From NCBI RefSeq assembly GCF_016745505.1, contig NZ_JAERUC010000079.1, positions 1 through 46,219 of the forward strand: a stretch of 46,219 nucleotides of DNA, written 5' to 3'. The notes beneath the pieces are model-generated. The model was not told the origin of the DNA. It did no database searches and worked only from the letters and a program-made list of their open reading frames with translations. Positions within the stretch are counted from its first letter, which is position 1. Each line of letters begins with the position of its first letter. The position numbers and the translations under genes were made by a program. This DNA is from Streptomyces silvae. Lineage in GTDB: Bacteria; Actinomycetota; Actinomycetes; Streptomycetales; Streptomycetaceae. This document shows positions 8,579 through 15,804 of this stretch, in pieces.

Positions 8579-8635
8579 ATGGACATCGTCATCATCGAGG
8601 ACAGCGAGGCCCTCGCCCATCACCAGGGTCTCTGA
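8579..8635 (+). CDS. 18-residue peptide 2, candidate RiPP precursor
   Basis: Encodes MDIVIIEDSEALAHHQGL. ATG 8579 lies 7 nt after GAGGGGAGG (8563-8571). Compared with peptide 1, residues 1-8 are identical, Ala-His-His is kept (one His codon differs silently, CAC/CAT) and the final Leu is kept; changes fall at R9S, V11A, V12L, P16Q and S17G. The copied unit includes AGAATTCCGAGGGGAGG upstream and a CGAGA just past the stop, so the whole cistron was duplicated. A GGCCCC/GGGGCC stem and a perfect 13-bp hairpin follow before the SagB gene, a layout common for precursor genes that need more transcript than their enzymes. Confidence 0.75.
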   Translation: MDIVIIEDSEALAHHQGL

Positions 8636-8683
8636 CGAGAAAAGGCCCCCGCATTTCTGACGAGGGGCCGGGCAATGAACGTT

Positions 8684-8716
8684 CCGGCTGCGAGACGGGC
8701 TGTGTCTCGCAGCCGG
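8684..8716 (+). terminator. Perfect 13-bp hairpin between the peptide genes and the SagB gene
   Basis: Arms CCGGCTGCGAGAC (8684-8696) and GTCTCGCAGCCGG (8704-8716), loop GGGCTGT. Likely a partial terminator or processing site that lowers expression of the enzymes relative to the peptides. Confidence 0.6.
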
Positions 8717-8796
8717 GCGTGCCCCGCCACATGACTGCGCACCTTCCACCGTAATGCCCCGCAGCACGTCCAGGAAACAGACGAGGAGATTCGACC

Positions 8797-9894
8797 ATGA
8801 AGGTCCGCCGCAGGGATCACCTGGTCTGCAGCTGGCATCAGGACGGGTTGCGCATGGGTATTCCCGGACACCGCCGCTGGATCGAGGTGACCCCCGATCT
8901 GCTCGACCTCCTGTCGAAGGCCGGCGAGGGGGCCGACACCGACGAGCTCGCCGAGCAGTTCCCCGCCGAGGAGCGCGACCGCGTGCGCAGCGCCGTGGGG
9001 ACCCTCACGGAACTGGGCGTGCTGGTGCCCCAGGAGGGTGCTCCGCCGCTGCCCCCGCTGTGGGAGCGCTGGGGTGCCGTCGCCGAGCGCTTCCACGACG
9101 AGGCCCGCAACGCCAACTACCTGGTGCACTCCCCCGCCCGCGTCGAGCTGGTGGAGGACATCGTCGCCGAGGGCGACTCCCCGGACATCTTCAAGGAGTA
9201 CCCCGACAAGCCGGTCGTGATGCTGCCGCGCCGGCCGCTGCGCCTGGACGAGCGGGTCGAGGAGGTCTTCGCCACGCGGCGGACCCACCGCCGCTTCACC
9301 GGCGCCCCGGTCTCGCTGGACCAGCTCGGCACCCTGCTCTTCCACAGCTTCGCCCCGCACCGCTTCATCCACGGCGGCCCGTTCGGCGCCCAGCAGTGCC
9401 GCGTCAGCTCCTCGGCCGGCGGCCGTCACGAGGTCGAGGCGTACGTCGTCGTCTACGACGTCGAGGGGGTCCAGCCGGGCCTCTACCACTACTCGGCCGC
9501 CCGCCACGCCCTGGAGCTGCTCGACGCGGACGCCCCGCGCGAGCGGGTCGCGGAGCTGACGTACCACCAGGAACCCTCGTACGAGGGCGCGTTCACGGTC
9601 TTCACCACGGCCGTCGCCAACCGGCTGGCCTGGAAGTACCGCCATCCGCGCGCCTACCGGCTCTGGATGTACGACGCCGGCCACTACGGCCAGACCTTCG
9701 CCCTGGCCGCGACCGCGCTGGGTCTCGGCCCGTTCCAGACGGTCGCCTTCGCCGACAGCGAGGTGGAGCGGTTCCTCGGCGTCGACCCCGACGAGGAGTT
9801 CGCCGTGTACCTGCTCTCGGCGGGCGTAGCGGAGCGTCCCGGGCCGCTGGTCCCCACCGATTTCGCCTTCCCGCCACCGTCGGAGGTGCGCTGA
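8797..9894 (+). CDS. SagB-type FMN oxidoreductase (nitroreductase superfamily)
   Basis: A 365-residue protein of the SagB/ThcOx family. Residues about 1-90 form a winged-helix-like region (WIEVTPDLLDLLSKAGEG, then LTELGVLVPQ), as often precedes the catalytic part. The nitroreductase domain starts near residue 155 with EVFATRRTHRRFTGAPVSLDQLGTLLF, the FMN-contacting Arg-rich motif, followed by SSSAGGRHEVEAYVVVYDVEGVQPGLYHYS and a C-terminal GHYGQTFALAATALGLGPFQ. Family members oxidise azoline heterocycles in RiPPs or dehydrogenate peptides and small molecules using FMN. No YcaO cyclodehydratase is in the window, so azole formation is not supported. The stop overlaps the next start (TGATG), so it is coupled to the first JmjC gene. 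Confidence 0.88.
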   Translation: MKVRRRDHLVCSWHQDGLRMGIPGHRRWIEVTPDLLDLLSKAGEGADTDELAEQFPAEERDRVRSAVGTLTELGVLVPQEGAPPLPPLWERWGAVAERFHDEARNANYLVHSPARVELVEDIVAEGDSPDIFKEYPDKPVVMLPRRPLRLDERVEEVFATRRTHRRFTGAPVSLDQLGTLLFHSFAPHRFIHGGPFGAQQCRVSSSAGGRHEVEAYVVVYDVEGVQPGLYHYSAARHALELLDADAPRERVAELTYHQEPSYEGAFTVFTTAVANRLAWKYRHPRAYRLWMYDAGHYGQTFALAATALGLGPFQTVAFADSEVERFLGVDPDEEFAVYLLSAGVAERPGPLVPTDFAFPPPSEVR

Positions 9895-11114
9895 TGAGCA
9901 CGACGCTGAGCGAGGCCACGGAGGCCGCCCGGGCTTCCGTACCCGCCGGTCCGCCCGCCCCCGCCGCCGGCGGTGAGCTCGCACGGCTCGTGGGTGACCC
10001 CGGGACGTTCCTGCGGGAGCACTGGACGAGCAAACCGCTGCTGCGGCGCGCCGCGTCGGGCGACGCCTTCGCCGGGCTCCTGACGCTGGCCGGCGTCTCC
10101 GACCTGCTCACCACCCGGGCGCTGAGGCTGCCCCACGTACGTCTCGTGCGGGATGGGCAGCAGGTGGCCGAGGGGCAGTACACCGGGGTCCGCCCCATCG
10201 GGCACGGCACCGTCACCGACGCGGTCGTCCCGGAGAAGGTGCTCAGCCACTTCAGCCTCGGCGCCACCCTCGTCCTGGACGCCGTGGAGCTGCTCGTGCC
10301 GTCCGTACGGGCGCTCTGCGAGCGGCTCTCCGCGTCCCTGGGCTGCCCGGTGGACGCGGTGGCCTTCCTCACCCCGCCCGACCGCAAGGGGCTCTCCCCG
10401 CACATCGACGACGAGGACGTCTTCGTCCTCCAGCTCTCCGGCACCAAGCAGTGGACCGTGCACGAGCAGTTGCGCCCGGTCCCGCTGACCCCGGGCGTGC
10501 TGTCCCCGTCCGCGCTCGGCCCGGTGGCCCTCACCCCGCTGCTGAGCCCGGGCGACGTGATGTACGTACCACGGGGAACCCCGCACCACGCCGTGTCCAC
10601 GGGGGGCCACTCGCTGCATCTCTCCCTCGCCGCCCGGCGCCCCACCCTGGGCGCGCTCACCGCCGACACGGTCCTGGCCGCGCTGCGCGAAGCCGCGCCC
10701 GACAGCGATCTGGACAGCCTCGCCCCCGCCGAGGAGATCGGCGCCCTGGTGCGTGAACGCGCCACCCGCGCGCTCGGCCTGCTGACGCCCGCGCCCGCCG
10801 GCCCCGGCGGCACGGACGGGGAGGGCGCCGCGCTGGCCACCGTACTGCACGGTCTCGACGCCCTGGCCGCCCCCGGCGCCCGCTACGCGGCGACCGGTGC
10901 GATCTCGCTGCACGACGGGGAGGACGGCACGGTCGCGGCCGACTTCGGGCGCTTCCGCGCCCAGTTCCCGGCGGCGGCCCGCCCGGCCCTGCGACGCCTC
11001 GCCGACGGCGGGTCGGTCCACGCGGGCGACTTCGACCCGGACGACCCGCACGCCGTGGCCGGCGGTGCGCTGAGCCAGCTCCTGGTGCGCGGCGCCCTGC
11101 GCCTCACCGGCTGA
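9894..11114 (+). CDS. JmjC/cupin_4 Fe(II)/2-oxoglutarate oxygenase 1 (ROX-like)
   Basis: A 406-residue member of the bacterial ROX-like JmjC family (cupin_4), whose characterised members hydroxylate protein side chains. Expected elements are present in order: FLREHWTSKPLLRRA, a substrate-side segment VRLVRDGQQVAEGQYTG, LVLDAVELLVPSVRALCERL, the HxD pair His170/Asp172 in SPHIDDEDVFVLQLSG, and a distal His at 231 or 232 in PRGTPHHAVSTGG. A C-terminal dimerisation/winged-helix-like tail follows. ATG 9894 overlaps the SagB stop. Next to the His-His peptides, a role as peptide side-chain (for example His) hydroxylase is plausible but inferred. Confidence 0.88.
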   Translation: MSTTLSEATEAARASVPAGPPAPAAGGELARLVGDPGTFLREHWTSKPLLRRAASGDAFAGLLTLAGVSDLLTTRALRLPHVRLVRDGQQVAEGQYTGVRPIGHGTVTDAVVPEKVLSHFSLGATLVLDAVELLVPSVRALCERLSASLGCPVDAVAFLTPPDRKGLSPHIDDEDVFVLQLSGTKQWTVHEQLRPVPLTPGVLSPSALGPVALTPLLSPGDVMYVPRGTPHHAVSTGGHSLHLSLAARRPTLGALTADTVLAALREAAPDSDLDSLAPAEEIGALVRERATRALGLLTPAPAGPGGTDGEGAALATVLHGLDALAAPGARYAATGAISLHDGEDGTVAADFGRFRAQFPAAARPALRRLADGGSVHAGDFDPDDPHAVAGGALSQLLVRGALRLTG

Positions 11115-11251
11115 CCGGCCGCGACCGCCCTCACCGCCACACCCCGCACCACCCGGCACCCGTACGCCGGTCCCGTACCGCACACCGCCCGGCGAGGCCC
11201 ACGCCGGCGCCCGGACCGAGCATCTGACCGAGCCCCCGAAGGGAGCGGACC

Positions 11252-12484
11252 ATGGCCCTGGAACGCTGCGTCTCCACATCCCCCGACGACTTCCGCGACC
11301 GGATCTTCGGCCGGCGGCATCTGCACAGCACCGCGGCCGAACTCCCCGGGGGCTTCGCCGATCTCTTCTCCCCCGAGGCGCTCGACGACGTGCTCGCCAC
11401 CGGGCTCCGCACCTCCTCGATCCGGCTGCTCCGCGACAACGTCGAGGCCCCCGTCACCAAGGGCACCGTCACCGAGGAGGGCGACAGCCCGGGGAGCGCG
11501 CCGTTCGTGTCGACGGACACCGTGCGCGCGGCGCTCGTCTCGGGGCACACGCTCATCATCCGTTCGCTCCAGCGCATCCACCCCCCGCTGCGCCGCCTGG
11601 CGCACGAGCTGTCGGCCGAACTCGGCCACCCCGTACGGATCAACGCCTTCATCACCCCGCCGCACTCGCAGGGCGTCGACCTCCACTACGACGTCGAGGA
11701 CGTCCTGGTCCTGCAGATAGCGGGCAGCAAGAGCTGGGAGCTCCGCACCCAGCCGTTCACCGACCCGCTGCCGCGCCACGCCTGGTTCCACTCGACGGAC
11801 CGCCGCCGGGACGAGCTGCGCTCCGGGAGCGAGCCGCTGGCCGAACTCGTCCTGAACGAGGGCGATTCGCTCTACTTCCCGCGAGGGACCTTCCACTCGC
11901 CGCGCACCCGGGAGGACCTGTCCATGCATCTGACCATCGCCATACCCCCGGTCACCCGCCACGACCTGCTCACCGAGCTGGTGGCCCAGGCCGTCGGCGA
12001 CGACGACTGGCTCAGGGGCACCGTCTCGCTCGACGACCTGGAGAACGACGGGGAACTGGCCCGCGGCCTCCTCCTGGAAGCCGCGGAGCGCCTGGCCGTC
12101 TCCGCGAAGAGCGCGGACACGGCCGACGTCCTCTGGGCCGTGCGCAAGGCCGCCTTCAGGTCCGTGGTCCCGGAGCCCGTCCCCGTGCTCCCCGGCACCG
12201 GTGCCGGCGGGCCCTACCGGCTGCGGGACGGCGCCGTGTTCCGGGTGACGGAGGAGGACGACGGCAGCGCGCTGCTGACGACCCGTTCGCACACCGCGCG
12301 CCTTCCGGCGGCGGTCGCCCCCGCGCTCGAATCCCTGCGGCGCGGCCCCGCGCTGGACTTCGGCGCGCTGGTCGACGCGCTCGGCGTCAACGACGCCACC
12401 GAGGTCTCCCAGGCCCTGGTCGGCATCGGGCTCGTCAGCCCCGCCGGCCCGGCCGACGACCGTGACGAGGAGACCGCCGCATGA
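11252..12484 (+). CDS. JmjC/cupin_4 Fe(II)/2-oxoglutarate oxygenase 2 (ROX-like)
   Basis: A 410-residue paralogue of the preceding oxygenase, clearly diverged in sequence. The metal ligands are His145/Asp147 in VDLHYDVEDVLVLQIAGSKSWELR and His215 in PRGTFHSPRTRED; LIIRSLQRIHPPLRRLAHELSAELGHPVRINAFITPP matches the family. The C-terminal third (YRLRDGAVFRVTEEDDGSALL, then FGALVDALGV) looks like a winged-helix tail. ATG 11252 has GAAGGGAG upstream. A 137-nt gap separates it from oxygenase 1, and its stop overlaps the MFS start (ATGA). Two diverged oxygenases beside two peptides suggest successive or residue-specific hydroxylations. Confidence 0.87.
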   Translation: MALERCVSTSPDDFRDRIFGRRHLHSTAAELPGGFADLFSPEALDDVLATGLRTSSIRLLRDNVEAPVTKGTVTEEGDSPGSAPFVSTDTVRAALVSGHTLIIRSLQRIHPPLRRLAHELSAELGHPVRINAFITPPHSQGVDLHYDVEDVLVLQIAGSKSWELRTQPFTDPLPRHAWFHSTDRRRDELRSGSEPLAELVLNEGDSLYFPRGTFHSPRTREDLSMHLTIAIPPVTRHDLLTELVAQAVGDDDWLRGTVSLDDLENDGELARGLLLEAAERLAVSAKSADTADVLWAVRKAAFRSVVPEPVPVLPGTGAGGPYRLRDGAVFRVTEEDDGSALLTTRSHTARLPAAVAPALESLRRGPALDFGALVDALGVNDATEVSQALVGIGLVSPAGPADDRDEETAA

Positions 12485-13728
12485 GCACCGACCTCACCGA
12501 GAAGAGGACCGGCCCGGACGTCGCCGACACCCTGCGCGCACACCCCCGCTTCGTACGGGTGTGGCTGGGCCAGGCCAGCGGCGCCGTCGGCGACCAGCTG
12601 CTGCCGGTGGCGCTGAGCCTGTACGTGCTGCACGCCGGCGGCGGCGTCGCCGAGGTCGGTCTGGTGCTCGGCGGCCGTGCCGTGTCCCTGGTGCTCTGTC
12701 TGCTGGTGGGCGGCGTGCTGGCCGACCGGCTGAAACGTACGCGGATCCTGTTCGGCGCCGACCTGTTCCGCGCCGTGCTGATCCTGACGGCGGCCGCCGC
12801 GCTGCCCTGGCTGCCGCTCACCGCGGTGCCCCTGCTGACCATGCTGATGGGCGCGGGCGAGGCGATGTCGCGCCCGGCGGCGCGCTCCCTGATCCCCACG
12901 CTGCTGCCCGACGCTCTGCTGGAGCGGGGCAACGCCCTGGTCGCCGCCGCGCACCGCAGTTCCGCCGTGCTGGGCGCCCTGCTCGGCGTCTCGCTGGTGG
13001 CCCTGATCGGGACGCGCTGGGCGCTGGCCCTGGCCGGTGTGGTCTTCGCGCTGGGCGCGCTGACGGTCCTCAACGTGCCGGAGAAGGCGCCCGGTACGCC
13101 GGGGCAGCGGCGGACGGTGCTGGCGGACGCCGCGCACGGACTGCGCGCGGTACGCCGCCGGCCGTGGGCGATGGCCGTCATGTTCACGGTGTGCCTGCAC
13201 CTGTTCGCCGGCACGGCGACCGCGCTGACCCTGCTGCCGGTGATCTCCCGGGACCACTTCGGCGGTGACGTCGCCTACGGCGTGGTCCTGGCCTCCATGG
13301 CCGTCGGGGCGCTCCCCGCTATCGTGGTGGCGGGCCGCTGGCGGCCCAGGTCACCGGGCACGGTGGCCATGCTGGTGCTCACCGTGTACGCCCTGGTCCC
13401 CGTCTCGCTGGCCGCGCCGTTCCCGCTCGCGGGGGTGGTCGTCTGCTTCGCGCTCGGCGGCTTCGTCGTGGAGCTGTACTTCGTGTACTGGGCGAGCGCG
13501 CTCCAGCGGACGTTCCCCGGCGACGTCCTGGGCAAGGTCTTCGCCCTGGACCAGCTCAGTGCGTACGCGCTGCTCCCTCTCGGCTACGCCCTCGTCGGCC
13601 CGGTCGTCGGCGCGTTCGGCACGACCGCCACGCTGCTCGGCGGCGGTGTCCTCGTGGCCGCATCCAGCCTGCTGTGCCTCCTCGTCCCCGGGGTCGCCCA
13701 GCTCGGCGGAGGCGACCGGACCCGCTGA
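12481..13728 (+). CDS. MFS transporter, 12-helix (MFS_3/enterobactin exporter-like)
   Basis: A 415-residue membrane protein of the MFS_3 type common in actinobacterial clusters: FVRVWLGQASGAVGDQLLPVALSLYVL at the start, then GGVLADRLKRTRILFGADLFRAVL (motif A-like) and about 12 hydrophobic helices. ATG 12481 overlaps the oxygenase 2 stop, so it is co-translated as the last gene of the peptide arm. It probably exports the mature product or its intermediate. A terminator hairpin overlaps its stop. It belongs to a different MFS branch from the exporter at 6723-8261. Confidence 0.88.
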   Translation: MSTDLTEKRTGPDVADTLRAHPRFVRVWLGQASGAVGDQLLPVALSLYVLHAGGGVAEVGLVLGGRAVSLVLCLLVGGVLADRLKRTRILFGADLFRAVLILTAAAALPWLPLTAVPLLTMLMGAGEAMSRPAARSLIPTLLPDALLERGNALVAAAHRSSAVLGALLGVSLVALIGTRWALALAGVVFALGALTVLNVPEKAPGTPGQRRTVLADAAHGLRAVRRRPWAMAVMFTVCLHLFAGTATALTLLPVISRDHFGGDVAYGVVLASMAVGALPAIVVAGRWRPRSPGTVAMLVLTVYALVPVSLAAPFPLAGVVVCFALGGFVVELYFVYWASALQRTFPGDVLGKVFALDQLSAYALLPLGYALVGPVVGAFGTTATLLGGGVLVAASSLLCLLVPGVAQLGGGDRTR

Positions 13729-13753
13729 ACGGGCCTCCCCCCGGAGCCCGTTC
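13727..13753 (+). terminator. Hairpin terminator of the peptide operon
   Basis: Arms GAACGGGC (13727-13734) and GCCCGTTC (13746-13753) around an 11-nt loop, starting at the MFS stop codon. It marks the likely end of the cluster's plus-strand operon. Confidence 0.6.
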
Positions 13754-13832
13754 GGCGTCCCGCCGGGGCGGTGCCGGGCCGGCCCGTCGGGCAACTCCCC
13801 CGACGGACCGGTTCCGCACCGCCCCGTCGGCG

Positions 13833-14470
13833 TCAGCCGCCGTCGGCCGCCGTCACGGCGGCCTTCCCGCCGAGCGCCGCGGCGGACTCCCTGCGGCGGC
13901 GCTGCTCCGCGACGTCGGCCACGGGAGCGGAGAGCATGAGGGCGCGGGTGTAGGGGTGCCGGGGGGCGGTGGTGACGCTCCCGGCGTCGCCCGTCTCCAC
14001 GAGCACACCTCCCTCGATCACCGCGACCCGGTGGCTCATGAACCGTACGACCGAGAGGTCATGGGTGACGAAGAGATACGCGACGCCCGTCTCCTCCTGG
14101 ATCTCCAGCAGCAGTTCGAGGACCGTCCGCCGGGTGGTCAGGTCGAGCGCGGACACCGGCTCGTCGCAGATCACCAACCGTGGCCGCAGCGCCAGCGCGC
14201 GGGCGATGGCGACCCGTTGGCGCTGACCGCCCGAGAACTCCCGTGGCAGCCGGCCCGCCGCGTCCTGCGGGTGGTGGACCCGCGCGAGGAGGAGGTCGCC
14301 CACCCGGCCGCGCGCCTCCCTGGCGGTCGTGCCGTGCCCCAGGAGGGGCTCGCTGAGCGAGGACCGCGCGCCCGATCGTCGTCTTGCCCGACCCCGACTC
14401 GCCGACCAGTCCGAGGGTCGCGTCGACGGAGATCCCCTGGGACGAAGCCGGTGCCGACGAGGCGTGCACG
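13833..14470 (-). pseudogene. Broken oligopeptide-type ABC transporter ATPase (OppF/DppF-like)
   Basis: Two pieces of one ATP-binding protein lie in different frames. The C-terminal piece (13833 to about 14350) has EFSGGQRQRVAIARALALRP (signature), LVICDEPVSALD (Walker B), THDLSVV (H-loop) and the RHPYTRALMLSAP tail typical of peptide/nickel ABC ATPases. The N-terminal piece has the Walker A GESGSGKTTIGRAVL near 14390. Between them, 40-odd residues including the Q-loop are missing, and the frame shifts near SSLSEPLLGH. Everything before Walker A is also gone. A gene with both a deletion and a frameshift cannot make a working ATPase. No permease partner is nearby. Confidence 0.8.
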
Positions 14471-14516
14471 GACGGCTCCGGCTGACATCTCCCGTTCCGT
14501 ACCGAGCAGTTCACCC

Positions 14517-14546
14517 GAGGGCCTGCCCCGGCCGGGGCAGGCCCTC
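14517..14546 (-). terminator. 30-bp perfect palindrome, terminator of the anchored hydrolase gene
   Basis: GAGGGCCTGCCCCGG followed directly by its exact complement CCGGGGCAGGCCCTC, 7 bp past the hydrolase stop codon. It is a strong rho-independent-like hairpin without a T-run, as is usual in Streptomyces. Confidence 0.75.
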
Positions 14547-14553
14547 CGTGCGC

Positions 14554-15531
14554 TCAGGCGCGGGAGCGGCGGCTGCCCAGGACCAGGGAGGTGCCACCGG
14601 TGAGCGCGAGCAGGGCGGTGCCGGCGAGTGCCAGCGTCTGCGGGGAGGTTCCGGTGCGGGCGAGACCCGGGCGGGTGTCGTGGGCGGCCTGGAGGATCAG
14701 GTCGGTGATGTCGCCGGGGTTCGTTTCCATGACGGCGTGCGGGGCGTCCACCTCGACGGTGGTGGAGCCGGCCCGCTCGGCCATGAACCGCAGGTTCTCG
14801 GTGCCGATGGTCCGGTCGTCGGTGGCGACCAGGTACCAGGACGGGATCGTCTTCCAGGCGGGTGTCCCGGACTTCTCCGCGCCGGTCACCGCTGTCGCGG
14901 GGCGCTGGGAGGCCGCCAGGACGTTCGCGCGGCTCGCGTCGAGCCGGTCGCTCAGGAACACGTCGCTGAACTTGTCGGGCTTCACGTACAGGTCGACGTC
15001 GGTGGGACCGCCGCCGAGCGGTACGGCGTCGAGTGCGGTGGGGATGGGCGCCGCGGGGTCGTCCGTGAGGCGGCTGCCGGGGTACTTGGCCGCCAGCTGG
15101 AGGGTGGCCTCGCCACGGTCCGGGGCGAACGCGGCGATGTAGACGAGGGACTTGACGTTCGGGTTGCCGGTGGCCGCGTTGGTGATGACGGCGCCGCCGT
15201 AGGAGTGGCCGACCAGGACGATCGGGCCCTTGATCGTCTTCAGCCGGGCCGCGAGGTAGGCGGAGTCGCCGGTCAGGCTGCGCAGCGGGTTTGCGGTGGC
15301 GACCACCGGATACCCCTTGGCCTGGAGGCTCTCTGTCACCTCGCTCCACCCCGAGGCGTCCGCCCAGGCGCCGTGCACCACCACGACGGTCGGCTTGGCG
15401 CTCGGGTGCGGATCCCCGCTGCCACCGCCCTCGGACGCCGCGGCGGGCCCGGCGGATATGAGCGCCGCCGTGGGGAGGAGCAGGGCGAGGGGGAGAACGC
15501 GTCGGATGCGTGCGGGTCTTGGCTGCGTCAT
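14554..15531 (-). CDS. Secreted alpha/beta hydrolase with LAXTG cell-wall sorting signal
   Basis: A 325-residue protein. The N-terminus has arginines then a hydrophobic stretch ending in ALISAGPAAAS, a signal peptide. The hydrolase fold shows VVVVHGAWADASGW, the nucleophile elbow GHSYGG, and a late His in VDAPHAVMETNP. This resembles the EstC/salicylate-esterase-like branch (AB hydrolase 6). The C-terminus reads LARTG, a hydrophobic helix, then SRRSRA, which is the class E sortase sorting pattern used in Streptomyces. It should therefore be linked to peptidoglycan outside the cell. ATG 15531 is chosen because the signal peptide starts there; the frame extends 22 codons further. The substrate is unknown. 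Confidence 0.85.
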   Translation of the reverse strand: MTQPRPARIRRVLPLALLLPTAALISAGPAAASEGGGSGDPHPSAKPTVVVVHGAWADASGWSEVTESLQAKGYPVVATANPLRSLTGDSAYLAARLKTIKGPIVLVGHSYGGAVITNAATGNPNVKSLVYIAAFAPDRGEATLQLAAKYPGSRLTDDPAAPIPTALDAVPLGGGPTDVDLYVKPDKFSDVFLSDRLDASRANVLAASQRPATAVTGAEKSGTPAWKTIPSWYLVATDDRTIGTENLRFMAERAGSTTVEVDAPHAVMETNPGDITDLILQAAHDTRPGLARTGTSPQTLALAGTALLALTGGTSLVLGSRRSRA

Positions 15532-15754
15532 GACCGTTCTTTCGAGGAGGAGGGGCCGAACGCTGCTGACACTGCCGCCGGCAGGAACGCGCGGCACCGT
15601 CAGGCGGTCCGGGCGGGTGAACGGGGAGGAACCCGCTCCACGAAATGATGCTTTTTGCCCTTGAAGGTATCGTTTGTAGCGTTTGGTCCCGGTCCTCGGC
15701 CTCTTCGACGATGGCGTTCACCGCCTCCTCGGGGGGGCACACGCACGCGCACAT

Positions 15755-15778
15755 GTCTCACCGCACGTCTCACCGCAC
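15755..15778 (+). repeat. 12-bp tandem duplication in a divergent promoter region
   Basis: GTCTCACCGCAC occurs twice head to tail, 26 bp before the start of the chloroperoxidase-like gene. The 273-bp gap (15532-15804) must also hold the promoter of the anchored hydrolase. The function of the repeat is unknown. Confidence 0.5.
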
Positions 15779-15804
15779 GAGCGATTCCAGCGGAAGGATT
15801 GATC

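Noticed and set aside
8298..8635. Open frame starting MAHRSSPENYVLGTR and running into peptide 2 in frame
   Set aside because: No SD before 8298, passes through the 16-bp hairpin and across peptide 1 in another frame; the short starts with strong SDs explain the region better.
8413..8635. Peptides as attenuation leader peptides rather than precursors
   Set aside because: No run of a single regulatory codon, two conserved copies, and conservation at amino-acid level including a silent His codon change; kept only as an alternative.
12462..13268. Alternative plus-strand frame over the second MFS gene
   Set aside because: Arg/Pro-rich translation without helices, whereas the frame from 12481 gives a clear 12-helix MFS protein coupled by ATGA.
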